A stretch of DNA of 64,000 nucleotides, taken from the NCBI RefSeq assembly GCF_027627475.1, contig NZ_CP115484.1:6056501-6120500 (forward strand). Reading direction: 5' to 3'. Position 1 is the first letter of the stretch; each line of letters begins with the position of its first letter. Below, one piece after another: positions 46,648-55,202 of this stretch. Below the pieces are notes generated by a model, which saw only the letters and a list, made by a program, of their open reading frames with translations, made no database searches and was not told the DNA's origin. Origin of the DNA: Paenibacillus sp. SYP-B4298 (GTDB taxonomy: Bacteria; Bacillota; Bacilli; Paenibacillales; Paenibacillaceae). The position numbers and the translations under genes were made by a program.

Positions 46648-47523
46648 GTGGACAACCGTCTTATTTTGGATAAGGTAAGCAAAAGCTTTGGCAATGCAGC
46701 AGTGCTGAAGTCCGTGTCTCTTAATATCCGTCCCGGTCTATTCGGCCTGCTCGGACCTAATGGAGCGGGCAAGACCACGCTGATGCGGGTACTGGCTACG
46801 CTGTTGAAGCCCGACAGTGGTTCAATTCGATGCCAATCATGGGAATGGTCCCAAACGCCAGAACAGATACGGTTCAAGCTGGGCTATTTGCCTCAGCATT
46901 TTAATGTGTTTCGCAATATAACCGGCTACGAGTGTTTGGATTACATTGCTGTGTTGAAGGGTGTGCATCAACCCAAGGAACGGCGAGCGATGGTGAGCGA
47001 AATGTTGGAGAAGGTCAATCTAGCGGCTGATGCCCATAAAAAAACCGCGGTCTATTCCGGTGGGATGAAGCGCAGGCTCGGCATCGCCCAGGCATTGCTG
47101 GGCGATCCGGCTATTGTGATTGTTGATGAGCCAACCGCCGGACTGGACCCTCAGGAGCGTATCCGATTTCGCAACCTGCTCCGAGAATCAGCCGGTGAAC
47201 GGATCATTCTGCTATCGACTCACATTGTGGAGGATATAGAGGCGCTGTGTTCCAGCGTGGCTGTTCTCAAGGATGGTCATGCTGTACAGTTTGAGTCACT
47301 GGATGACCTCGCTCAGTCGGCAGTCGGCAAGGTATGGAGCTGCCGTGTCCCATCAAAGGATGCGATGAAGCTGCAAGCAAGCAACAGCTTCCAGATCATG
47401 CAGTCGGTGCTGATGGGGGACATGACGGAGCTGCGTATTTTGTCGGAGACAGCTCCGATCGACGGAGCCACACACTGCCAGCCTACTGTGGAGGAAGGGT
47501 ACTTGGCATGGAGTCAAGAGTAA
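46648..47523 (+). CDS. ABC transporter ATP-binding protein
   Basis: The 291-residue ATPase has Walker A GPNGAGKTT, signature YSGGMKRRLGIAQALL, Walker B IVIVDEPTAGLDP and the switch His in LLSTHIVED. It belongs to the CcmA/drug-export group that drives ABC-2 permeases. GTG 46648 follows GAGGTGGG; the in-frame GTG 46639 overlaps that site. It overlaps the next permease gene by 16 bases. Confidence 0.88.
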   Translation: MDNRLILDKVSKSFGNAAVLKSVSLNIRPGLFGLLGPNGAGKTTLMRVLATLLKPDSGSIRCQSWEWSQTPEQIRFKLGYLPQHFNVFRNITGYECLDYIAVLKGVHQPKERRAMVSEMLEKVNLAADAHKKTAVYSGGMKRRLGIAQALLGDPAIVIVDEPTAGLDPQERIRFRNLLRESAGERIILLSTHIVEDIEALCSSVAVLKDGHAVQFESLDDLAQSAVGKVWSCRVPSKDAMKLQASNSFQIMQSVLMGDMTELRILSETAPIDGATHCQPTVEEGYLAWSQE

Positions 47524-48185
47524 AGCTGCTGCCGTTGATGCTGGATATTCGCAGTATGGGCGGGCTATTTTATATCCCGATCCTCACCATGGGGTTGAGT
47601 GCGGTCTACTGCATGCTCCAATACTCGGGGCTGGATGATCGCTATCTGCTGCCTCAGCTCAGGCATGCGATGGGTGTCCTGTCGATCCCGATGATCTGTA
47701 TCTGGATCATCGCCATGTTTCAGGATTATACAGCTACTGAGGGGAAGGAAACGGTTCTGGCTCTGCCTTACCCTCCGGTACGGAGCGGAATGCTCAGAGT
47801 ATGGCGCATGACAGGGCTCTATGCTCTGCTGTTTATGATGCTCTATGTCGTTATGGCTGCTGGGCTTTCGTCGGCACAGATTACCGTTATTCTTGAGGAT
47901 CTCTACGTTCCTGTCATTTCCATTTTCTTATTTGCCGGACTTTCCTTTTTGTTGATCGTGATTTTCAAAAACCCTATTAGCTGCTATATCTTAGCAGGAG
48001 GATACGCGCTGTTCCATTATATGACTCGGGGCGCATACTCATTGGGTATCTATCCTTTCCAATGGAGTCTCCCCCAACCCTACATGGACAGTATGCTCTG
48101 CAGCTATATGATGCTGGCAGCATCAGGGGTACTGTTCACAGTTGCCCAGTCTTTGTTCGCTAACCGAGAGTTTATGATGAGATAA
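47508..48185 (+). CDS. ABC-2-type transporter permease
   Basis: The 225-residue integral membrane protein has six predicted helices (IPILTMGLSAVYCML, GVLSIPMICIWIIAMF, LYALLFMMLYVVMAAG and others). ATG 47508 has GGAGGAAGGG at 47490-47499 and overlaps the ATPase gene; longer upstream readings of the frame lie within that gene. It probably completes the transporter with the 679-residue permease and the ATPase. Confidence 0.75.
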   Translation: MESRVKLLPLMLDIRSMGGLFYIPILTMGLSAVYCMLQYSGLDDRYLLPQLRHAMGVLSIPMICIWIIAMFQDYTATEGKETVLALPYPPVRSGMLRVWRMTGLYALLFMMLYVVMAAGLSSAQITVILEDLYVPVISIFLFAGLSFLLIVIFKNPISCYILAGGYALFHYMTRGAYSLGIYPFQWSLPQPYMDSMLCSYMMLAASGVLFTVAQSLFANREFMMR

Positions 48186-48192
48186 GGCTTCT

Positions 48193-48227
48193 AGCCGCCC
48201 CGCTCGCACAAGCGGAGGCGGCTTTTT
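48193..48227 (+). terminator. Terminator of the ABC-2 operon
   Basis: AGCCGCC (48193-48199), extended by an inner CCGCT/AGCGG pair, closes with GGCGGCT (48217-48223) and a TTTT tail. Confidence 0.85.
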
Positions 48228-48421
48228 CGAATGATAGAAAGATATGTGCACGTATACAGCTATCTATTTCAATGCGACACGAAGCTTGTCCAGCCAACGA
48301 TAGCGGCAGAATACAGGCAGACGAGCCAAGTCGTATGTCGGATCGAAATCGGATATAATTGTATATAATAATGGGAATACATCGATGATGGACAGAGGTT
48401 GCAGAGGAAGGCGGGGTAGCC

Positions 48422-49396
48422 ATGAATACCGTGCTGATGGTTGCGCTGGGTGTGCTGCTGGCAGCTTTGGCTGCTGTAGCGGGACTGAGCGTTTATTTCT
48501 ATAACAAAGCGGTTGCGCGTGCTGACAAGAGCTTTCTCCAGGGTGATCCAGGCTTGCGGCTCAACCCGAATATGAAGATTGATCTTCAGGCCAACCGGGA
48601 CTGGTGGGCGCAGCAGACATGTTCCATCTGGAGCCTCACCTCCGATGACGGGCTGCAGCTCAAGGCTTACTATCTGCCTGCCCCTTCGCCAACGAAGGCG
48701 ACGGTTATTCTGGCGCATGGCTATGGGGGAGAGGCCGGCATGATGTGCGGTCTCGCGCGGCTATACCATGAGAGGCTGGGCATGAATGTGCTCTTGCCCG
48801 ATGCCAGAGGCCATGGGAGAAGTGAAGGAAGCTACATCGGGTTCGGATGGAAGGAGCGGCTAGATTACACGGGCTGGATCGCTCAGGTCATCGAGCAGCT
48901 TGGAGAAGAAGCGACCATTGTGCTGCACGGTGTCTCGATGGGCGCTGCGACGGTGATGATGACAAGCGGTGAGATGCTGCCGCAGCAGGTGACCTGTATC
49001 GTTGAAGACTGCGGCTACACCTCGGTAGAGGATGAGCTGGCCTATCAGTTGAAGCGGATGTATCATCTGCCGTCATTTCCGCTGATAGCAGCAACGAGTC
49101 TTCTCACTCGTCTGCGGGCAGGCTATTCCTTCCGCAAGGCGTCCGCGCTGGAGCAGCTTCATCACAATACACGGCCGATGCTCTTCATCCATGGCGAGCA
49201 GGATCAGTTCGTGCCAACCTCGATGGTCTATCGGCTCTATGATGCCTGCCGGGCGCCGAAGCGGCTCGTTGTTGTCCCGAATGCCGGGCATGGCGAATCC
49301 TATCTGGTGGACCCGGACAAGTATACGCAAGAGCTGATCGCCTTCTTGTCGCAGTACGGCAATAGAGACAGGCCAGGCAGGCTGGAGAGAGTGTGA
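48422..49396 (+). CDS. Alpha/beta hydrolase with an N-terminal membrane anchor
   Basis: The 324-residue protein has an uncleaved N-terminal helix (MNTVLMVALGVLLAALAAVAGLSVYFY) and an alpha/beta-hydrolase domain with HGYGGEAG (oxyanion), nucleophile Ser in HGVSMGAA, Asp in HGEQDQFVP and His in NAGHGES. It belongs to the YqkD/BEM46-like serine hydrolases of the cell membrane. The substrate is unknown. It precedes rpiA by about 95 bases with no clear terminator between. Confidence 0.85.
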   Translation: MNTVLMVALGVLLAALAAVAGLSVYFYNKAVARADKSFLQGDPGLRLNPNMKIDLQANRDWWAQQTCSIWSLTSDDGLQLKAYYLPAPSPTKATVILAHGYGGEAGMMCGLARLYHERLGMNVLLPDARGHGRSEGSYIGFGWKERLDYTGWIAQVIEQLGEEATIVLHGVSMGAATVMMTSGEMLPQQVTCIVEDCGYTSVEDELAYQLKRMYHLPSFPLIAATSLLTRLRAGYSFRKASALEQLHHNTRPMLFIHGEQDQFVPTSMVYRLYDACRAPKRLVVVPNAGHGESYLVDPDKYTQELIAFLSQYGNRDRPGRLERV

Positions 49397-49494
49397 GCGC
49401 ACTATTGGACGAAGCATCGACCCATCGGGCCGTCGCCTGTATGAGAACGGGGAATTTGCACAAGGGGTCGGGCAAATAAGAGGAGGAAGCAGTG

Positions 49495-50181
49495 ATGACA
49501 GCTATGGACACGGCAAAGAGGCTGGCTGCTGAGACAGCCGTACAGCGAGTAGAGGATGGGATGATCGTTGGTCTGGGGACAGGCTCGACGGCCTATTATG
49601 CCATTGCGCGCATCGCGCAGCGAGTGCAGCAAGGGCTGCGTATCCAGGCAGTAGCCAGCTCTGCAAGATCGGAGGCACTGGCGCTGGAGCTCGGCATCCA
49701 GCTGGTGCCGTTGTCTTCGATCAGCGGGATCGATCTGACTATCGACGGCGCGGATGAGGTTGATCCTGCCTTGCATCTCATCAAGGGAGGCGGGGGCGCG
49801 CTATTGCGGGAGAAAATATTGGCAATGAGCAGCAACCGCTTTATCGTCATCGCCGATGAGAGCAAAAGAGTCGCACAGCTTGGACGCTTCCCGCTGCCGG
49901 TGGAGATCGTCCCGTTTGCCGCTAATCTGACGATCGCGAAGCTCCGAGAGCTCGGCTGCAAGCCTTCCGTCCGAATGGTAGAGAGCCAGGAGTATAAGAC
50001 GGATAACGGCAACTATATTGTTGATTGCGCCTTTGGCGGTATTGCTGATCCACAGCAGTTGGAGGCGCGTATTAATGCTATTGCCGGTGTTGTGGAGAAC
50101 GGCCTGTTCACGCACATGGCGAGCACCGTCATCTTCGCCTCGCAGGATGGCGCCATCTCGGTACTGGAGCAGAGTCGCTGA
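49495..50181 (+). CDS. rpiA: Ribose-5-phosphate isomerase A
   Basis: The 228-residue enzyme interconverts ribose 5-phosphate and ribulose 5-phosphate in the pentose phosphate pathway. It carries the RpiA motifs VGLGTGSTAYYAI (phosphate binding), DLTIDGADEVDP with the catalytic Asp, KGGGGALLREKI with the catalytic Glu and Lys, and TDNGNYIVDC. ATG 49495 follows AGGAGG with normal spacing. A hairpin (GCATCCCTG...CAGGGATGC, 50188-50231) follows but lacks a T-run. Confidence 0.95.
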   Translation: MTAMDTAKRLAAETAVQRVEDGMIVGLGTGSTAYYAIARIAQRVQQGLRIQAVASSARSEALALELGIQLVPLSSISGIDLTIDGADEVDPALHLIKGGGGALLREKILAMSSNRFIVIADESKRVAQLGRFPLPVEIVPFAANLTIAKLRELGCKPSVRMVESQEYKTDNGNYIVDCAFGGIADPQQLEARINAIAGVVENGLFTHMASTVIFASQDGAISVLEQSR

Positions 50182-50373
50182 CTCGGGAGCATCCCTGTAA
50201 TGTATGGAGCATTACATGAGCAGGGATGCGGTACGCGCTGAGTCAACGATGACCGGAGCGAGAGCCAGTGGCCGCCGGGCCAGGACGCTCCCTGCGGCCG
50301 GATTCATCAGGCTAGTCGCTCCGAAGGTGAACGGAGGATGAGCGCTCGGCTAATCGGGAAGCGGTCACGGAGA

Positions 50374-51426
50374 CTATAGCAGCCCGGACAGGCGCACTTC
50401 CTCATAGAAACGGCGGAACTCGTCGAAGTTGAGCTGCTGCGCGGCGTCAGACAGGGCGGCAGCCGGGTTGGGGTGCACCTCAACCATGATGCCGTCGGCA
50501 CCGGCTGCCAGAGCTGCCTTGGCGCACGGAGCCATTATATCCTTGCGGCCGGTGGAGTGAGTGACATCGACCAGAACGGGCAGATGGGTCTCCTGCTTGA
50601 GGATCGGCACGGCCGAGATGTCGAGCGTATTGCGGGTCGCCTTCTCGTAGGTGCGGATGCCGCGTTCGATCAGCATGACGTGCGGGTTGCCGCCAGAGAC
50701 GATGTACTCGGCAGCATGCACGAATTCATCCAGTGTGGCCGACAGGCCGCGCTTGAGCAGCACAGGTGTCTGCACGTCGCCAGCCGCCCTGAGCAACTCG
50801 AAATTATGCATGTTGCGTGCACCGATCTGAATGACATCGATGTATGTGGCGGCAAGCTCAATATCGGCAGGATGGACAATTTCACTGATCGTTCGCAGGC
50901 CGAATTCCTCCGCGACCTCCTTGAGCATCCTTAGTCCATCTCGGCCAAGCCCCTGAAATTCATAGGGAGAGGTGCGCGGCTTGAATGCCCCGCCCCGCAG
51001 CAGCTTCACCCCCGCAGCCTGTAGCATCGCCGCCACCTGACGGAGCTGCTCATAGCTCTCGATCGAGCAAGGACCAGCAATCAGAGCTGGCTGGTCTGCC
51101 CCGATCGCGACATCGCCCAACTGTACGACCGTATTATGAAGCTGATGCTGGCGAGAGACGAGCAGCGACGGCTTCTCCTTGCTGCCTCCGCTTGATTGCG
51201 CTGCTCCCTCCATCCACTGCGTCAGCAGCCTGCGAGCCTGCGAATGCTTCAAGTCAGCGTCGAGCCTGCTGTCCAACTGCTGCAGACATTCCCCGATCTG
51301 CGCAGGTGTCAGCTTCAGCTCCTGCATGAGCTGCTGATGCTCCTCCAACTGCTGTAGCAACTCCAGGCTGAGCGTCTGTAGTCTGTTATGTCCATCCAAT
51401 GTAGTTGTCGTATTCGTCCGGGTCAT
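50374..51426 (-). CDS. aroF: 3-deoxy-7-phosphoheptulonate (DAHP) synthase with degenerate chorismate-mutase-like N-terminal domain
   Basis: The 350-residue protein condenses phosphoenolpyruvate and erythrose 4-phosphate, the first step of aromatic amino-acid synthesis. The catalytic barrel (about 95-350) shows [49 protein letters not shown] and VDVTHSTGR. The first 85 residues sit where Bacillus AroA has its AroQ chorismate mutase. They are helical but lack the visible Arg/Lys catalytic pattern and the DPxRE segment, so this part is probably only regulatory. ATG 51426 follows AGAGGAAG. It is behind a Phe-type T-box. Confidence 0.93.
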   Translation of the reverse strand: MTRTNTTTTLDGHNRLQTLSLELLQQLEEHQQLMQELKLTPAQIGECLQQLDSRLDADLKHSQARRLLTQWMEGAAQSSGGSKEKPSLLVSRQHQLHNTVVQLGDVAIGADQPALIAGPCSIESYEQLRQVAAMLQAAGVKLLRGGAFKPRTSPYEFQGLGRDGLRMLKEVAEEFGLRTISEIVHPADIELAATYIDVIQIGARNMHNFELLRAAGDVQTPVLLKRGLSATLDEFVHAAEYIVSGGNPHVMLIERGIRTYEKATRNTLDISAVPILKQETHLPVLVDVTHSTGRKDIMAPCAKAALAAGADGIMVEVHPNPAAALSDAAQQLNFDEFRRFYEEVRLSGLL

Positions 51427-51605
51427 CGAAATCTTCCTCTCTTGTTTGATGTGCGCTCTCGGGTCATCGATCAGGACATCGATCAGGACATCCATAGGTG
51501 TCCCTTCAGCACACGGTACTCACATCCACTATGGACATCGGTATACCGTGACTGGTCGTACTCTTCCGCGGCGATATAACATCGGCAGCCTCCATCGGCG
51601 CCTTA
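51427..51605 (-). other. Spacer between T-box terminator and the DAHP synthase start
   Basis: About 180 bases of leader mRNA with a short direct repeat (ATCGATCAGGACATC, around 51467-51493). No gene is seen on either strand. Confidence 0.3.
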
Positions 51606-51613
51606 TAAATTAA

Positions 51614-51900
51614 CGCAAAAAGACCCCTCATCCGCAAGGGACGAGAGGCCGTGGTACCACCCTTATTAGAGCGTTCTCGCTGACAGTTGTATGCTTCGTC
51701 AAGCCTGCCACCGGGAGATGCTCTCACTTAGTCCCTTTAACGCAGGGAATACGGGTCACCCTACCTTCTGCCAGATGGCAGACATTCAGGCGCCAGCTCG
51801 GGAGTGAACTTCGGCAGGCCATTTACTCGGCAGCTCTCAATCGGTGGCTGTCCGTCCCTGTCAGCAATGGAACGCTGCGTACTCTCTCCTTCATCGCTTC
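51614..51900 (-). ncRNA. T-box riboswitch upstream of DAHP synthase, phenylalanine specifier
   Basis: Read on the minus strand, stem I has the AGTA bulge (51883-51880). The opposite strand reads GAAG-TTC-A-CTCC, which puts the specifier codon TTC at 51808-51806, that is phenylalanine. The T-box core TGGTACCAC lies at 51661-51652. It is followed by the terminator CTCGTCCCTTGCGGATGAGG (GG)T-CTTTTT near 51648-51614. Low charging of tRNA-Phe would favour read-through into the DAHP synthase gene. Confidence 0.92.
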
Positions 51901-52096
51901 TGTTGCTATGTGTATGCGATCAACGTTGATTAAGTGACATTTTAGGGCATGATAATGGATCGTGCAAGCCTGTCGATTAACGCGCCTTCCTATTACTGCA
52001 TAGCTGCTGTGTTGCAACGAAGTATGCGAGCTTTTTGCATTTTTTCAACCTCTACCACATCTCAGGCACAGGTGGAATTAGCAGCTTGCTGTCACG

Positions 52097-52951
52097 TTAT
52101 GGTTGAAGCGGGCGGCGCTCCATGAGCTGCTTGAGCTTAACCTCTGTAGGAGAATCGGGATCAGGCGTGTAGATGCTGCAGCGCAGATCATCTTGACCCT
52201 GCACCTGCAAGGAGGTCAAGTGAAAGAGCATCTTGCCCGCCCGGGCATGGCGAAACTCCAGCACGACCTCCGGTGCGGAGCTGACTCGGCTCTGCTCCCA
52301 CATGCGATTGAAATCCGGGTGCAGTCTCCCCATCTCCTCCAGAAATTGCTCATACCACTTATCCTCTACATACTTTCCATAGTAGGCGCGAAATATCGAC
52401 AAATACCCGCTCGCAAAATGCTCCCAATTGACAGCCAAGCGTTGAAATTCCTTGCGCGTAAAGAGTAGACGGATCATGTTGCGCTGCTCGGGCGGCAGTT
52501 GCTCGAAGTCGAGGAAGATATGTGCGGCTGCAGCATTCCAGCCAACGATTGTGCCGCGCCGATCGGATATAATCGTCGGGCAGCTTCGCAGCTCCTGGAG
52601 GATGCGCCGCAGTGCTGGAGAGATGGCTAACTGCTGCTCCTCTAACGGATATGTGCTGGTCCCAGCGCTCTCGAGCGCCAGCGCATACAGATAGCTGCGT
52701 TCATCCGGTGTCAGCCGCAGCGCATTGGAGATGGCCTCCAGTACAGAGGGTGACACCTTGATCTCGCGGCCTTGCTCAAGCCACGTGTACCAGGTGGTGC
52801 TGACGCCCGCCAACTGGGCAACCTCCTCTCGCCGCAGGCCGGGGGTGCGGCGGCGAATACCAGGAGCAATGCCGACCTCCTGTGGCAGCAGCTTGGCTCG
52901 CTGTGCCTTGAGGAAGGTGGACAGCGCCTGCAAACGGGTGGGCTGATGCAT
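52097..52951 (-). CDS. XRE-type regulator with MmyB-like ligand-binding domain
   Basis: The 284-residue protein has an N-terminal helix-turn-helix (RRRTPGLRREEVAQLAGVSTTWYTWLEQGR, about 33-62) and a C-terminal PAS-like MmyB domain (WNAAAAHIFLDF, NMIRLLFTRKEFQRL, HARAGKMLFHLTSLQV). MmyB-type domains bind fatty-acyl or similar ligands in known structures. It is divergent from fabF across a perfect 18-base palindrome, which suggests it controls that fatty-acid gene and itself. Confidence 0.88.
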   Translation of the reverse strand: MHQPTRLQALSTFLKAQRAKLLPQEVGIAPGIRRRTPGLRREEVAQLAGVSTTWYTWLEQGREIKVSPSVLEAISNALRLTPDERSYLYALALESAGTSTYPLEEQQLAISPALRRILQELRSCPTIISDRRGTIVGWNAAAAHIFLDFEQLPPEQRNMIRLLFTRKEFQRLAVNWEHFASGYLSIFRAYYGKYVEDKWYEQFLEEMGRLHPDFNRMWEQSRVSSAPEVVLEFRHARAGKMLFHLTSLQVQGQDDLRCSIYTPDPDSPTEVKLKQLMERRPLQP

Positions 52952-52998
52952 GATAGAGATATCCTCCTGTCTGTGATCTGGATATATAACCTGGTACT

Positions 52999-53016
52999 AA
53001 TTATACTAGTATAATT
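52999..53016. promoter_or_regulatory. Perfect 18-base palindrome between the MmyB-like regulator and fabF
   Basis: AATTATACTAGTATAATT is fully self-complementary, contains a TATAAT-like -10 element on each strand, and lies near the middle of the divergent intergenic region. It is the natural candidate operator for the adjacent regulator. Confidence 0.65.
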
Positions 53017-53100
53017 GACAACTTGTAATAGGATGAAACCTGTGTCATGATACGGCCATAGAGCTCAGAGAAGCAATGAAGCAAAAGGAGGAGCATTCAT

Positions 53101-54363
53101 ATGGAACGGACAGTCATCACAGGAATGGGAGCCATTACACCGCTTGGCAATGATGTGGACAGCTTCTGGGCAGGTCTTGTCTCGGGCAGATCGGGGATTA
53201 CACGGATTACATCCTTCGATGTGTCAGCGTACAAATCGCAGATCGCCGGCCAGATTCGCGATTTTGACTCCAAGGCACAGTTCGGAGCGAAGGAAGCGCG
53301 CAAGATGGATCGCTATTGCCAGTATGCGCTCGCAGCGGCACAGCAAGCAATAGGTGATGCCGGGCTGGAGCTGGAGCGAGTGGACAAGGAGCGACTCGGT
53401 GTGTATGTCGGCTCCGGGATTGGCGGCATCGAGACGATGCTGGAGCAGACAGCGGTGCTGCACTCTCGCGGCCCTGCCCGCGTCAGTCCACTGCTCGTGC
53501 CCATGATGATCTCCAATATGGCGGCGGCCACCATCAGCATCGCGCTTGGAGCGCATGGGCCAACGATGTCTCCGGTCACGGCCTGCTCGATCGGCAATAC
53601 GGCGATCGGCGAAGCTGCTCGGCTCATTCAAGCTGGCGGTGCGGATGTCGTCGTGGCTGGCGGCTCCGAGGCCGCGATCTGCGAGCTGTCGCTGGCCAGC
53701 TTCGCCAATGCGACAGCGGTGTCCACTCGCAATGATCAGCCTGAGCAAGCTAGCCGTCCGTTCGATAGCGGACGGGACGGCTTCGTGATGGCGGAGGGAG
53801 CAGGCATCCTGATCATCGAATCGCTAAGCCATGCGCAGCGAAGAGGGGCACGCATCTATGCCGAGGTTATCGGCTATGGGGCCAGCTCGGACGCTTACCA
53901 TATGGTGGCGACGCATCCTGAGGGCTATGGCGCCTATCTGGCGATGAAGGCTGCGCTGCGTGATGCAGACATCCGCCCTGATGAGGTGGATGTCATCAGT
54001 GCTCATGCGACGAGCACAGGGGTGGGCGACCTATCCGAGACTCTGGCGATCAAGCGGGCATTTGGCGACTATGCCCACAGGCTGCCGGTCACTGCGAACA
54101 AATCGATGCTCGGGCATATGCTGGGGGCAGCCGGCGGTGTAGAGGCGATCGCACTCGTGCAGAGCTTGCGCACCGGTTGGATTCCGCCGACGATTAATCT
54201 GGAGGAGCAGGACCCGCAATGCGACCTGGATATTGTAGCGGGTCAGGCGAGAGAGGCTAAGCTGTCGATCGGGATGTCCAACTCCTTTGGCTTCGGTGGT
54301 CACAATGCCGTGATTCTGGTGAAGAACTGGGTGGATGAGCCTCACACGAGTCACAGACGCTAA
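53101..54363 (+). CDS. fabF: Beta-ketoacyl-ACP synthase II
   Basis: The 420-residue condensing enzyme elongates acyl-ACP with malonyl-ACP. It has the catalytic triad of FabF: Cys162 in VTACSIG, His302 in SAHATSTGVGD and His339 in NKSMLGHMLGAAGG, plus SNSFGFGGHNAV at the end. Length is normal. It is not with other fab genes (no acyl carrier protein or fabH nearby), so it is probably a second, specially regulated copy controlled by the divergent MmyB-like regulator. Confidence 0.93.
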   Translation: MERTVITGMGAITPLGNDVDSFWAGLVSGRSGITRITSFDVSAYKSQIAGQIRDFDSKAQFGAKEARKMDRYCQYALAAAQQAIGDAGLELERVDKERLGVYVGSGIGGIETMLEQTAVLHSRGPARVSPLLVPMMISNMAAATISIALGAHGPTMSPVTACSIGNTAIGEAARLIQAGGADVVVAGGSEAAICELSLASFANATAVSTRNDQPEQASRPFDSGRDGFVMAEGAGILIIESLSHAQRRGARIYAEVIGYGASSDAYHMVATHPEGYGAYLAMKAALRDADIRPDEVDVISAHATSTGVGDLSETLAIKRAFGDYAHRLPVTANKSMLGHMLGAAGGVEAIALVQSLRTGWIPPTINLEEQDPQCDLDIVAGQAREAKLSIGMSNSFGFGGHNAVILVKNWVDEPHTSHRR

Positions 54364-54412
54364 CGGTCCACCCTACAATGATGGACATCCTGCTGACCTG
54401 ACCCTAAAACCC

Positions 54413-54454
54413 AAAAACCTTCAGAACCATAGACACGGTTCTGAAGGTTTTTTT
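54413..54454 (+). terminator. Terminator after fabF
   Basis: AAAAACCTTCAGAACC pairs perfectly with GGTTCTGAAGGTTTTT, then more T. The A-run and T-run make it usable from both sides. The following 170 bases up to the HesB-like gene hold nothing I can name. Confidence 0.92.
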
Positions 54455-54625
54455 GGCTTAGCCCTCTTAGGATACAAAGCCGTCTACGCTTGATAGATAA
54501 GAAATATAAGCGGTGTTCGCCTTAAATGTTCTTCTATATCTACGCAAAACGAAGCTTCGCCCGCCCAAGTTGGGGTACGCCGTTTACGCTCGTCATTCAC
54601 GATGATCGGCTAATCAACACACCGC

Positions 54626-54916
54626 TTATTCCAGCACCTGCATATGGATGTCTCCATCCTGGCCGCCATAGTGAATATGCAGATTTTTGTCCTCAAGATA
54701 CCACAGATTATCCTCTTCCATATAGAACAGGATACCGTCCGCCTCCTGCGAAAGCCCCGGCTTGACCGGTGTGGAGCGGGCGACACCTAGCGAGAATCCA
54801 GGCTGTACGCTGCCGCAGCCGCCTAGCTGCACATAGATGCGGACCGAGTCCCCCTTCTTCAATCCAAGCTCCTCCTTGTACCATGCCGCTGCCTGCTGAT
54901 CAATCGTTAACTTCAT
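54626..54916 (-). CDS. HesB/IscA-like protein (YneR type)
   Basis: The 96-residue protein resembles Bacillus YneR, a HesB-like fold protein (MKLTIDQQAAAWYKEELGLKKGDSVRIYVQLGG, then VQPGFSLGVA and GILFYMEEDNLWYLED). Only one Cys (in GGCGSV) is present. The three Cys of true IscA scaffold proteins are absent, so a direct Fe-S scaffold role is unlikely. The function is unknown. GGGAGG precedes the ATG on the minus strand. Confidence 0.85.
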   Translation of the reverse strand: MKLTIDQQAAAWYKEELGLKKGDSVRIYVQLGGCGSVQPGFSLGVARSTPVKPGLSQEADGILFYMEEDNLWYLEDKNLHIHYGGQDGDIHMQVLE

Positions 54917-55202
54917 TGGTTTCCCTCCTGTATCGCGCCATCTTGCTATCGCTGGAGCACGGCGCAGTCTATCCTTCTATTTTCCCCTCATTGTACTATG
55001 TGCAGAACATAAAAGTATAGGAAAGTCATGTTTTTTTCTAGTTCCGACTCGAATGGCGTAAGGCGCGCAGCAGATACAGGTAATCGAAGCATACAAAATG
55101 ACCATCTTGATGGCTACGAATTTGGCGGCTCGGGGACTACAATGTAAGCAAGAGATAAATGCGGCGCTACAAGCCGAATGGGTAAGAAAGGGGTTACAAC
55201 AG

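Noticed and set aside
47334-48185. Longer 283-residue version of the second ABC-2 permease
   Set aside because: The first 58 codons lie inside the ATPase gene in another frame and look random; GGAGGAAGGG supports ATG 47508.
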